Source: Njordibacter sp028825405 | GTDB lineage: Bacteria; Pseudomonadota; Gammaproteobacteria; Pseudomonadales; Balneatricaceae | Assembly (NCBI RefSeq): GCF_047730065.1 | Contig: NZ_CP159829.1 | Coordinates: 1,116,001-1,180,000 of the forward strand | Reading direction: 5' to 3' | Length of the DNA: 64,000 bases | Part shown: one piece after another, positions 8,599 through 17,010 of the stretch | Layout: every line of letters starts with the position of its first letter | How positions within the stretch are numbered: the first letter of the stretch is position 1 | The notes under the pieces: generated by a model | Database searches by the model: none | The model's input: the letters and a program-made list of their open reading frames with translations, nothing else | What the model was told of the DNA's origin: nothing | Made by a program: the position numbers and the translations under genes

Positions 8599-8817
8599 CT
8601 ATTTAGTGAACTGTTCAGCGGGCACGATATTGATGGATTCATGGAGTTCGCTGTAGACCACTAGGATGCGTTTTTGTTTGAGCTGTATTTCTAGCTGAGA
8701 TACTTTATCCGCCAAGCTGGTTTCATAAGCACCATAGTCTGTGCCATCGCGGCTGGCAAACTCTTCTAACAATTGGTGCAAGGTGTCTGTATTTATTTGT
8801 TGCCAAGGCACGATCAT
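8599..8817 (-). CDS. yheU: UPF0270 family protein YheU
   Basis: A 72-residue protein matching YheU over its whole length. Diagnostic blocks are MIVPWQQINTDTLHQLLEEF, the RDGTDYGAYE stretch and the YSELHESINIVP ending. The molecular role of the family is unknown. It is the last gene of a minus-strand set of three, 14 bp after the stop of the lipoprotein gene upstream of it. Confidence 0.88.
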   Translation of the reverse strand: MIVPWQQINTDTLHQLLEEFASRDGTDYGAYETSLADKVSQLEIQLKQKRILVVYSELHESINIVPAEQFTK

Positions 8818-8831
8818 GTATCAGTCCGCGG

Positions 8832-9428
8832 TTAACTTTGGGGTGAACAAAAGGCTAGCTGGCTGCGATAGCGCTCAGCTTGATTAGCCACGTTTTTAGC
8901 GACTTTTAATAACCACGGTTTAGCCAAGTATGATTTTTTTGCAAATCCACCATTGCCCTCGTGGTAGGCTAAATAGAGATTGTAGGCATCGCTAGGTCGT
9001 ATTTTATTAAGGCGCACAGAGCGGCTGTTGTACCAACCTACGAAGTCAATTGCGTCATTAAAATTAGTGCGTTGAGCCTCACTATAGCCGGTCAGTTGTT
9101 GGTATAAAGCCCATGTGCCATTGATGGCTTGAGGGTATCCGTAAGCACTCGAAAGATGGTGACCAGGGAAGATCCCCAAAAGTTTTTTACGAGGTGGTCT
9201 TGCAGTCGCTTTAAAGCCTGATTCATGGCGGATGAAGGCCATATTAATGGCTTGGTCTATGTGCCATTTTTTTTGTGCAGCATTAGCGCTGATTTGCCAG
9301 TTTGGAAACTGAGAAAAAATACTACACAGATTATCTGGTGTGCGGGGTTTATTACCACTACCCATGCTGCTGCATGCACTCACAAGTAGCATGAGTAGAC
9401 CCAATAAAAAGGCTTTAGAGTAGGTCAC
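8832..9428 (-). CDS. Lipoprotein with lytic transglycosylase (SLT-like) domain
   Basis: A 198-residue predicted lipoprotein. The N-terminus is a signal peptide ending in the lipobox LVSAC, with Cys19 as the lipidation site; +2 Ser predicts outer-membrane sorting. The mature part looks like a goose-lysozyme/SLT-type transglycosylase: FIRHESGFKATARPP carries the candidate catalytic Glu, followed by SSAYGYPQAINGTWALYQ and LAYHEGNGGF. It would cleave peptidoglycan glycan strands at the inner face of the outer membrane. Its start overlaps the end of the upstream gene (9415-9900) by 14 bp, suggesting co-transcription. Confidence 0.8.
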   Translation of the reverse strand: MTYSKAFLLGLLMLLVSACSSMGSGNKPRTPDNLCSIFSQFPNWQISANAAQKKWHIDQAINMAFIRHESGFKATARPPRKKLLGIFPGHHLSSAYGYPQAINGTWALYQQLTGYSEAQRTNFNDAIDFVGWYNSRSVRLNKIRPSDAYNLYLAYHEGNGGFAKKSYLAKPWLLKVAKNVANQAERYRSQLAFCSPQS

Positions 9429-9900
9429 TGCGTCGTGCCCAGCAAAGTTGCATGAGTCTTACTTGATCTTCGGCCTGTAGCATATCTAATCCAGTTTCAT
9501 GGCCTAAATCTTGTAATTCATCGCGCCAGTCAATACCTAAAAGCTCACTAATATCTTGCTGACTGGTCGATATCTCAAAGGCTAGCTCAATATCGAGGGC
9601 ATCGACTAGGTGCACTAAACCTGTGGCTGGAGAAAAGTCAGCATGACCTACCACATGACTCGCATCTAGGTCATCGTTCATCTCTAACAAAACATCTTTC
9701 ACAGAGTGCCCTAGAGCAGTGATGGTTTCATCACTGATATGATCGCTAAAACACAGGTGAGGTGGCCAGCTATCATCAGCCAAGATGAGACTCGATTTTA
9801 TACTGCCATCGGGCAAGGTCCACGCCGCTGCTATAGGGTAGTAGGGAGGCTCTGGGCAGGTTTCGACAGCGATAAACAACGCGAGGCTTAAATCGATCAT
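9415..9900 (-). CDS. Uncharacterised protein, possibly a degenerate DEDD-type exonuclease fold
   Basis: A 161-residue acidic protein without a signal peptide. I do not recognise a named family. The opening LALFIAVETCPEPPYYPIAA and the following AWTLPDGSIKSSLIL resemble the first two strands of DnaQ-like DEDD exonucleases. The usual Asp of the DxE motif would be Ala here, while the Glu is kept. A later stretch HVVGHADFSPATGLVHLVDA could correspond to a further motif. If the fold assignment is right, the protein is probably not an active nuclease. It overlaps the start of the transglycosylase lipoprotein gene by 14 bp and heads the three-gene minus-strand group that ends with yheU. Confidence 0.55.
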   Translation of the reverse strand: MIDLSLALFIAVETCPEPPYYPIAAAWTLPDGSIKSSLILADDSWPPHLCFSDHISDETITALGHSVKDVLLEMNDDLDASHVVGHADFSPATGLVHLVDALDIELAFEISTSQQDISELLGIDWRDELQDLGHETGLDMLQAEDQVRLMQLCWARRSDLL

Positions 9901-10260
9901 GGTGAGTAAGGTTACTATAAAAACTAAATTGAGTTAAATGATGGCGTATGCGCTGAGTTAAGGCAAGTTAAGTTTGTTAAAAGGTGCTTAATAAATAAAG
10001 GCATTATTGATGAACTTTTGATCTTATTAAGTAGAGCATTACACACGAGTAGAAAAGATCAGTAATGAGCACTAAAAATGCTTTAATAGGCAAGCTTATC
10101 GGCTTAAGTGGTCTGATCTGTGCCTTAGTTTTTTTGTTTTGTGCTTCAAGACGTAAGGTACTTTGACCACCTTAAGCCAAAGTAGTATTTCAATTCATAC
10201 TTCAACTTGATATAAATGGTAGCCTAATACAAATACAACCCATTATTAGGAAATCCTTAG
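9901..10260. other. Intergenic region upstream of acs
   Basis: About 360 bp between divergent genes. It must hold the acs promoter, probably controlled by CrbR. It is rich in GTTAAG/GAGTTAA-like words around 9935-9985 and contains a 33-codon micro-ORF (listed separately). I cannot fix a -10/-35 pair with confidence. A purine-rich AGGAAATCC 2 bp upstream of the acs ATG is a weak ribosome binding site. Confidence 0.5.
10065..10166 (+). CDS. Candidate small membrane protein (33 aa)
   Basis: An ATG at 10065 opens 33 codons ending in TGA at 10166. The product has a short polar start (MSTKNALIGK), about 18 hydrophobic residues (LIGLSGLICALVFLFCA) and a basic tail (SRRKVL). This is the layout of a single-pass small membrane protein. 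It lies 94 bp upstream of acs on the same strand. The ribosome binding site is weak (AAAAGATC). I know no family for it. It may be a real small protein, a leader peptide, or chance. Confidence 0.35.
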   Translation: MSTKNALIGKLIGLSGLICALVFLFCASRRKVL

Positions 10261-12201
10261 ATGAGTGATGTGAATATTTACCCAGCAGATGCATCAATTG
10301 CTGAGACCTCTGGTTTGAATTTAAAAAAGCGCGCAGCTATGTATCAGCAGTCTGTTGCAGATCCAGAAGAATTTTGGCGTCAGCAAGGTAATCGTATTGA
10401 CTGGATTAAAGCGCCTACTCAAATTAAGAATACCCGCTATACTCCTAATGATGTCTCTATTCAATGGTATGCAGATGGTCAATTAAATGTTGCGGCTAAC
10501 TGTTTAGATCGTCATCTGGCGCAACATGGGGAAGAAATAGCGATTATTTGGGAGGGTGATGATCCAAGTCAATCACGCCATATCAGTTATCGAGAGTTAC
10601 ATCATGAAGTTTGTCAGTTTAGTAATGCCTTATTGGCCAAAGGTGCAAAAAAGGGTGATGTAATCACCTTATATATGCCAATGATCCCAGAAGCTGCGGT
10701 AGCGATGTTAGCCTGTGCTCGAATTGGTGCTGTGCATTCGGTGATTTTTGGTGGCTTCTCTCCAGATGCGATTGCAGGCCGTGTTCAAGGGGCTAAAAGC
10801 AATATAGTCATTACGGCTGATGAAGGCTTGCGTGGAGGTAAAAAGGTTAGTCTTAAAGCTAATGTTGATGCTGGATTAGCTAACGTGGATTGTGTTGATA
10901 CTGTGATTGTTGTCAAACGCACAGGGTCTGATATTAATTGGTTGCAAGGTCGAGACTGTTGGTATGGTGATATTGTCGCTGCAGCTGATACACACCACGA
11001 AGCCCAAGCGATGGGTGCAGAAGACCCATTATTTATTCTTTATACTTCTGGCTCCACAGGTCAACCAAAAGGCTTAGAACACTCCAGTGCAGGCTATTTA
11101 GTCTGGAGTGCTATGACCCATGAAATGGTCTTTGATTATAAGCCTGGTGATATTTATTGGTGTACGGCAGATGTTGGATGGATCACTGGTCATAGTTATG
11201 TTGTTTATGGTCCGCTGGCTAATCGTGCCACTACCCTAATGTTTGAGGGTGTACCTAACTACCCAACCAATGCACGTTTTGGTCAAGTCATAGAAAAACA
11301 TAAGGTTAATCAATTCTATACGGCGCCCACTGCGATCCGAGCCTTGATGCAACATGGTGATGATGTTTTAGCAGACTCTGATGTGTCCAGTATCCAAGTA
11401 TTAGGCAGTGTTGGTGAACCTATAAACCCACAAGCATGGCTCTGGTATAGGCGAATCTTTAGCTCGGGTGATGTGCCGGTGGTGGACACTTGGTTTCAAA
11501 CAGAAACAGGTGGTCATATGATTACGCCTTTGCCAGGGGCGGTAGATACTAAGCCAGGTTCAGCAACCTTGCCATTTTTTGGTGTACAACCCGCCATAGT
11601 CGATAATGAGGGCAGGGTATTAGAGGGTGTAGCAGAAGGTAACTTAGTCATTAAAGACAGCTGGCCTGGTCAAGCACGATCTATCTGGGGTAACCATCAG
11701 CGTTTTCAAGAAACTTATTTTGCGACCTTTGACAACTACTATTTTACGGGCGACGGTGCAAGACGCGATGAAGACGGTTACTACTGGATCACAGGGCGGG
11801 TAGACGATGTGTTAAATGTCTCTGGTCATCGCATGGGTACGGCTGAGATTGAAAGCGCCTTGGTTGCTCACTCAACAGTGTGTGAAGCAGCGGTGGTGGG
11901 TTATCCTCATGAAATTAAGGGCCAAGGCATCTACTGTTACGTCACTTTGCAAGACGGTGTTGTTGATAGTGCTGAACTTTTGCAGGAATTAAGACAGTGG
12001 GTTCGGACTGAAATAGGTCCTATTGCATCACCTGATTTAATTCAATTTGCGCCTAATTTGCCAAAAACTCGCTCTGGAAAAATTATGCGTCGTATTCTGC
12101 GTAAAATTGCTGCCAACGACTTTAGTGAGTTGGGAGACACGTCTACTCTATCAGACCCAAGTGTGGTCACTGAACTCATTGAGAAGCGCTGTAACAAATA
12201 A
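10261..12201 (+). CDS. acs: Acetyl-CoA synthetase (acetate-CoA ligase, AMP-forming)
   Basis: Acs converts acetate, ATP and CoA to acetyl-CoA through acetyl-AMP. The 646-residue product is the normal length (about 650). Visible features are the ANL-family P-loop YTSGSTGQPKG, the acetate-pocket block TADVGWITGHSYVVYGPL, the motif TWFQTETGGHMITPLPG, the hinge TGRVDDVLNVSGHR, and the C-terminal TRSGKIMRRILRK. The lysine in that last block is the one reversibly acetylated in this family. The CrbR response regulator gene follows 37 bp downstream, and the CrbS kinase, DUF4212 and symporter genes lie just beyond, which supports acetate as the substrate. Confidence 0.95.
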   Translation: MSDVNIYPADASIAETSGLNLKKRAAMYQQSVADPEEFWRQQGNRIDWIKAPTQIKNTRYTPNDVSIQWYADGQLNVAANCLDRHLAQHGEEIAIIWEGDDPSQSRHISYRELHHEVCQFSNALLAKGAKKGDVITLYMPMIPEAAVAMLACARIGAVHSVIFGGFSPDAIAGRVQGAKSNIVITADEGLRGGKKVSLKANVDAGLANVDCVDTVIVVKRTGSDINWLQGRDCWYGDIVAAADTHHEAQAMGAEDPLFILYTSGSTGQPKGLEHSSAGYLVWSAMTHEMVFDYKPGDIYWCTADVGWITGHSYVVYGPLANRATTLMFEGVPNYPTNARFGQVIEKHKVNQFYTAPTAIRALMQHGDDVLADSDVSSIQVLGSVGEPINPQAWLWYRRIFSSGDVPVVDTWFQTETGGHMITPLPGAVDTKPGSATLPFFGVQPAIVDNEGRVLEGVAEGNLVIKDSWPGQARSIWGNHQRFQETYFATFDNYYFTGDGARRDEDGYYWITGRVDDVLNVSGHRMGTAEIESALVAHSTVCEAAVVGYPHEIKGQGIYCYVTLQDGVVDSAELLQELRQWVRTEIGPIASPDLIQFAPNLPKTRSGKIMRRILRKIAANDFSELGDTSTLSDPSVVTELIEKRCNK

Positions 12202-12238
12202 CTTAATTGATTTTTTATATGTTTTAGGAGCAGCGTTT

Positions 12239-12901
12239 ATGTCTAATAACTACACCATTATCGTAGCCGACGACCACCCGCTGTTTCGAGCGGCATTGAC
12301 TCAGGCCATCGGGACTCAAATTGAGGATGCTGATGTGTTAGAAGCAGAACACCTGCAGCACCTCGAACGCCAAATGAGTAACGAAATAGACTTAGTTATG
12401 CTAGATTTACACATGCCAGGTGCCAATGGTTTTTCTGGACTCATCTACCTGCGTACGCACTACCCAAGTGTGCCCGTCGTTGTAGTTTCGGGTAACGAAC
12501 AGGCGAGTGTCATCCACCGCGCTATGCATTTTGGAGCGGTGGGTTTTATTCCTAAGTCTTCTTCGATGGTGGATATCATAGATGCTGTTGGGGTGGTCCT
12601 GAATGGGGGCCAATGGGTACCCGCAGACTTGCCAGTTGCAGACCTTCAAATGGATGCTCAAGACAGTCAATTTGCTGACCAGTTATCTAGCTTAACTCCC
12701 CAGCAGTTTAAGGTCATGGTGATGTTAACGGAAGGTCTGCTTAATAAACAAATAGCCTATGAACTGAGTGTGTCAGAAGCGACGGTGAAAGCTCATGTCA
12801 CCGCCATCTTGCGAAAGCTGGGTGTCTATAGTCGAACTCAAGCCGTCATTATGGCGGGTCGATTACGCATAGAGCACCCTCAAGATGAAGCAGTCAAATA
12901 A
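12239..12901 (+). CDS. crbR: LuxR-family response regulator, CrbR-like
   Basis: A 220-residue NarL/LuxR-type response regulator. The receiver domain has the acidic pair in VADDHPLF, the phospho-acceptor Asp56 in MLDLHMPGANG and the lysine in GFIPKSSS. The C-terminal helix-turn-helix covers about residues 150-210 (LTPQQFKVMVMLTEG, NKQIAYELSVSEATVKAHV). I start at the ATG at 12239 because AGGAG sits 8 bp upstream; the frame is open further back only inside acs. CrbR homologues, paired with CrbS, activate acs and the linked symporter genes in Vibrio and Pseudomonas (established). That it does so here is inferred from position. It converges on crbS with a 4-bp gap. Confidence 0.85.
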   Translation: MSNNYTIIVADDHPLFRAALTQAIGTQIEDADVLEAEHLQHLERQMSNEIDLVMLDLHMPGANGFSGLIYLRTHYPSVPVVVVSGNEQASVIHRAMHFGAVGFIPKSSSMVDIIDAVGVVLNGGQWVPADLPVADLQMDAQDSQFADQLSSLTPQQFKVMVMLTEGLLNKQIAYELSVSEATVKAHVTAILRKLGVYSRTQAVIMAGRLRIEHPQDEAVK

Positions 12902-12911
12902 GCACTTATTT
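12896..12911. repeat. Palindrome spanning both stop codons of crbR and crbS
   Basis: AAATAAG at 12896-12902 and CTTATTT at 12905-12911 are perfect inverted copies separated by CA. The palindrome supplies the TAA stop of each convergent gene. As RNA it could form a 6-bp AU-rich stem from either strand, weak by itself and without a clear U-tract. Confidence 0.6.
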
Positions 12912-15900
12912 CAGACGGCTTAAGGTGGCCCTCAGTGCTGCCGGTTTGAGGGGTTTATTGAGTAGTAAAGCATCTTCAAGCGTGACTACTTTAGCCACTT
13001 CTTCGGTGCGATCTGCGGTAATACATATGGCAGGTATTTGGTGCTGGTAAACTTGCCTTATCCTTGTAATAGCGGTGATTCCTGTCTCACCTTGGTCTAA
13101 GTGATAATCTGCCAGTATAACGCTTGGTTGTAGGTCGGCATATGCTAGATATTCCAGCGATTGAGAAATATTCAGCGCCGTGATTACCTTGCACCCCCAG
13201 CCTTCCAGTAGTTGCTTCATACCCAGTAGAATAGAGGCCTCGTTATCGATGCACAACACCGTCATGTTAGCGAGATTGCCACCACCACTATAGTAACTGT
13301 CTGTCGTGGCTTTAGTGATGATTTTTGTGCTATCACCGGCAGGTACCCTCACACCAAACAAACTGCCTTTGCCCTGCCAAGATTTAACGGTCAAGGGATG
13401 ACCTAGTAACTTGGCAGTTCGGTCTGCGATCGCTAATCCTAAACCAAGCCCCCTAATGTCTTGTGTTTCTGGGTGATCAAGACGTTTAAATTCATCAAAT
13501 ACTTCATCAAGCTTTTGTGGGGCAATACCGACGCCTGTATCCCAGACTTGAATTTCAAGACTGTCCTGTTTGACTCTGCAACCCAATAGGACCCTCCCAG
13601 AGGGTGTATAACGCATGGCATTGGTTAAAAAGTTTTGTACGATGCGCCGTAGATGTTGTTCATCGCTGTAAATCGTTGCGTGACATGGGACATAGTTAAA
13701 CTCAATGCCTTTTTGGTGGCATAAGAGAGTTAATTCTGCCGCCAATTTTTGTAACATTTGATCCGTTGGGAAATGACTCAGCTTTGGTGAAATGGTACCT
13801 GCGTCTAAGGTAGATATTTCCACTAAGGTACTGATGAGTTCTTCAGCTGCAACCAGAGAATCATCAAGATGGTGCAGGGTGTTTGCCAGCTCACCCTGAG
13901 GGTGCTGCTGTGATAAGGATGATGAAAATAATCGAGCTGCATTAAGAGGTTGCATTAAATCATGACTTGCGGCCGCTAAAAATCGTGTCTTACTCTGGTT
14001 AGCTTGGTCGGCCCCAATTTTGGCACGGCTTAATAGGTCGTTGGCAACTACGAGGGCATTGGTTCGATCTTCTACTCGCTCTTCGAGGGTTTCATTGGTT
14101 TCTTTTAACGCGGCTTCAATGCGTTTATGGTTAGTAATGTCCATGTAAGTGTTTACATATCCACCCCCGAGCATGGCATTACCACGCACCTCAAATACGG
14201 CACCATCGGCTCGATAGCGCAGGTGGGTGTTGGTAATGCCTTGCTGTAAGGTACTTAGGCGGTGCTCAATTTGTTGTTCAATTGCACCGGGGCCGTAGTC
14301 CCCGTTCAAGGCATTGTGGCGGATGACATCTACAATCGGTCTGCCGATAGTGATCAGTCCTTCAGGGAATTGGAACATGGCCTGATAACGCTGGTTCCAA
14401 ACCACCAGGCGCATGTCTTTATCGACAACGCTGATGCCTTGGTCAATGTGTTCTATGGTCGATTGGAGCATGGAGCGGTTAAATTTATAAAGTGCTGAAG
14501 CCTCATCGGCGATTGACACTACGTCACCGAGGTGCATTTCAGTACCCTGTAGACTAGAAGCAACAATAATACGTGCTGACGACGCCCCAATAACTCCCGC
14601 TAAAAGACGCTCAGCATAACTAGCAATTGTTTGGTCAATGGGGTCATTTGGGTTAAGTTGTCGATTTTGGTTGTGAGAGAAGTCTTGAAAAGCTTCATAG
14701 GTTCGATTGGATCCCAAAAATCGTTCACAGAGTATTTGTAGGTCGCTAAAGCGTGTATTTTCAAATTGGGTATCAGCGCTGACGATAGAATAACTTAACC
14801 TTAAGTCAACAAAGTGGTCAGCCTGAATGCGATCTTGTAGGCGAACTTGGGTCAATCGAGATACCCACACAAAGGCTAAAATATTCAAGCTTAAGGATAA
14901 TAAAGTGGCATGGGTGATAGGGTCGAAGCCACTCAGGCCAAACATTGATGTGGGTCTAAGCCAGCTTAAACCAAATAACCCCTGCTCTACCAAGCTTAAA
15001 GTATCAAACCCTAGCCCGCTGAGATTCGGAACCAACAGAGTGTATAGCCAGATAGTGAAGCCAGTACCCAGTCCAGCTAATGCTCCATACCGATTGCCCT
15101 GACGCCAGAATACCGCTCCAATTAATGCTGGGGCGAATTGGGCCACTGCAACAAAGGCGGTTAGACCCAATGAAACTAGGCTTTTACCATCACCAATGAG
15201 TAAAAAATAACCGTAGGCAGCTAATAATATAGCCACAATGACTACCCGCCGAACCCTTAGTAATAAGCGCCCAATATTTTTGTCCTCAGATGCTTGTAAG
15301 GGTGATAAGTGGAAAATAACAGGCATGATTATATCGTTGCAAATCATAGTGCTGATAGACACTGTAGCAACAATAACCATACCTGTGGCAGCAGATAGCC
15401 CACCAATGTAAGCTAAGGTCGCTAAGCTGTGTGCCCCCTGACTAAGAGGAATCATTAACACGTAGGTATCTGTAGCAATGCCTTGGCCATTGAAAAGAAA
15501 ATTTCCAGCAGCAGCAATTGGCAGCATGAAAATACAGAAAATGACAAGGTAAAGTGGAAATAACCAGCGCGCTGTGTGCAAGTCATTTGGGTTGGTATTT
15601 TCGACAATGCCGACTTGGAATTGTCGTGGTAGGCAGAGCATGGCTAGCAAAGCCAGCAAGGTTTCTGTTAAGAAACTAATCTTGAGTGGGTTAAAGTCGT
15701 CCAGTTGTTGTTTTAGTCCACTTTGGTTGATGTGGTGGCTTAAGTCTCCAATGCCATCAAACAAGCTAAAGGTCACAAATACGCCCACGGCTACAAATGC
15801 AACAAGCTTAACGATAGATTCAAAGGCAATGGCCAACACCATCCCTCGATGATGTTCACTGGTATCTATTTGGCGGGTGCCAAATAAAATGGCAAAAGCT

Positions 15901-16403
15901 GCCATTAATATTGCAATGACCAGGGCCGTATTACTAGATCCAAAATCTGAGCTACCACTACCTGACACCATAATAGTAAAACTTTGCGCTACAGCTTTGA
16001 GCTGCAATGCTATATAGGGCAGTATGCCCAGGGTGGCCATGACTGTGATCACGATCGCTAAGCTACGACTTTTGCCGTATCGAGACGCTATAAAATCGGC
16101 AATGGTGGTAAGGTTTTCTTGTTTAGCAATGAGTATGATTTTATAAACTAAGCCCCACCCAAAAATAAAAAGCATAATAGGGCCAAGATAGATAGAAAGG
16201 AATTCCCAACCTTGGGTAGCCCGTGAAACAGACCCATAAAAAGTCCATGAGGTGCAATAAACTGCTAAAGATAAACTATAAATGACGGGTTGGCTGAGTA
16301 ATTTCGAGCCTTTTTGACGACGATTATCACCATAGTAGGCAATGCCAAATAATAAACCAACGTAGGCTAAAGAAATGAATAGAATAACCCAAATATCAAG
16401 CAT
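12906..16403 (-). CDS. crbS: Hybrid sensor histidine kinase with sodium:solute symporter domain, CrbS-like
   Basis: A 1165-residue inner-membrane kinase. The first ~500 residues are a sodium:solute symporter-like domain with about 12-13 membrane segments. A soluble linker follows, then a PAS domain (about 640-770, SVVDKDMRLVVWNQRYQ). Next comes a coiled coil, the dimerisation/phosphoacceptor domain with His814 in AAASHDLMQPLNAARLF, and an ATPase domain (VWDTGVGIAPQKLDEVFDEF, GLGLGLAIADRTAKLLG). The C-terminal receiver has phospho-acceptor Asp1099 in ILADYHLDQGETG. This architecture and the convergent LuxR regulator identify CrbS, whose established role is the acetate switch. The N-terminal domain probably senses or transports a solute; which one is not shown by the sequence. 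Confidence 0.88.
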   Translation of the reverse strand: MLDIWVILFISLAYVGLLFGIAYYGDNRRQKGSKLLSQPVIYSLSLAVYCTSWTFYGSVSRATQGWEFLSIYLGPIMLFIFGWGLVYKIILIAKQENLTTIADFIASRYGKSRSLAIVITVMATLGILPYIALQLKAVAQSFTIMVSGSGSSDFGSSNTALVIAILMAAFAILFGTRQIDTSEHHRGMVLAIAFESIVKLVAFVAVGVFVTFSLFDGIGDLSHHINQSGLKQQLDDFNPLKISFLTETLLALLAMLCLPRQFQVGIVENTNPNDLHTARWLFPLYLVIFCIFMLPIAAAGNFLFNGQGIATDTYVLMIPLSQGAHSLATLAYIGGLSAATGMVIVATVSISTMICNDIIMPVIFHLSPLQASEDKNIGRLLLRVRRVVIVAILLAAYGYFLLIGDGKSLVSLGLTAFVAVAQFAPALIGAVFWRQGNRYGALAGLGTGFTIWLYTLLVPNLSGLGFDTLSLVEQGLFGLSWLRPTSMFGLSGFDPITHATLLSLSLNILAFVWVSRLTQVRLQDRIQADHFVDLRLSYSIVSADTQFENTRFSDLQILCERFLGSNRTYEAFQDFSHNQNRQLNPNDPIDQTIASYAERLLAGVIGASSARIIVASSLQGTEMHLGDVVSIADEASALYKFNRSMLQSTIEHIDQGISVVDKDMRLVVWNQRYQAMFQFPEGLITIGRPIVDVIRHNALNGDYGPGAIEQQIEHRLSTLQQGITNTHLRYRADGAVFEVRGNAMLGGGYVNTYMDITNHKRIEAALKETNETLEERVEDRTNALVVANDLLSRAKIGADQANQSKTRFLAAASHDLMQPLNAARLFSSSLSQQHPQGELANTLHHLDDSLVAAEELISTLVEISTLDAGTISPKLSHFPTDQMLQKLAAELTLLCHQKGIEFNYVPCHATIYSDEQHLRRIVQNFLTNAMRYTPSGRVLLGCRVKQDSLEIQVWDTGVGIAPQKLDEVFDEFKRLDHPETQDIRGLGLGLAIADRTAKLLGHPLTVKSWQGKGSLFGVRVPAGDSTKIITKATTDSYYSGGGNLANMTVLCIDNEASILLGMKQLLEGWGCKVITALNISQSLEYLAYADLQPSVILADYHLDQGETGITAITRIRQVYQHQIPAICITADRTEEVAKVVTLEDALLLNKPLKPAALRATLSRLK

Positions 16404-16531
16404 GATATGCCTTTAATGTAAAACTAGGGACAGTAGAACTAGGGTGAAACCACCACGCCTATTTATAACATGGTAGCCGGTTTTATGCCTTAAAACTGAT
16501 TTTTATGAAAACATAATAAAATCATATACCT

Positions 16532-16558
16532 AAGAATAATTCTTTAGGTCGCTATACT
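16532..16558 (+). promoter_or_regulatory. Candidate regulated promoter with palindrome ahead of DUF4212/symporter operon
   Basis: AAGAAT (16532-16537) and ATTCTT (16539-16544) form an inverted repeat around one central base, and a -10-like TATACT lies at 16553-16558. No -35 consensus is found 17 bp upstream of that -10; the palindrome occupies the space. A weak -35 covered by a dyad is what an activator-dependent promoter looks like, and CrbR is the obvious candidate. The site is inferred by eye only. Confidence 0.3.
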
Positions 16559-16696
16559 AAAGTCTAACAACTGTGTGGCGAATCCAATGGACCGTAATGG
16601 GTGGCACTTTTAGACTTTAGTCGACATTTTCGTTGCCCTAAATGTCGCAGATAGGTATGATTGTGCACCCATAAAATAATAATAAAAAAGCATATT

Positions 16697-16957
16697 ATGA
16701 ATCCAGATACAAATACGGCAGCGCAGTATTGGCGTCGCAATTTACAAATAATTTTCTCCTACCTAGCGGTTTGGTTTGTGGTTTCCTTTGGTTGTGGCAT
16801 TGTCTTTGTCGATGAGCTTAATCAATTCAACTTGTTTGGTTTTAAACTGGGTTACTGGTTTGCTAATCAAGGCAGTATTTTTGTATTTTCTGCCTTAACC
16901 ATTGCCTATGCAGTGCGCATGAGCCACCTTGATAATGAGTTTGATGTGCACGAATAA
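16697..16957 (+). CDS. DUF4212 small membrane subunit of sodium/solute symporter
   Basis: An 86-residue protein with two membrane segments (about residues 17-40 and 52-72), matching DUF4212. Family features are the start AAQYWRRNLQ, the block FNLFGFKLGYWFANQGS and the acidic end. DUF4212 proteins are encoded directly before symporters of the VC_2705 subfamily and are thought to be an accessory subunit. I start at the ATG at 16697; upstream in-frame codons would add 12 residues not seen in the family. The symporter gene follows after 53 bp, in the same operon. Confidence 0.87.
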   Translation: MNPDTNTAAQYWRRNLQIIFSYLAVWFVVSFGCGIVFVDELNQFNLFGFKLGYWFANQGSIFVFSALTIAYAVRMSHLDNEFDVHE

Positions 16958-17010
16958 GTCCGTGTAATGCCTGTTTTCAGTCACTTGATTATTAACAATA
17001 GGAATTCAAC

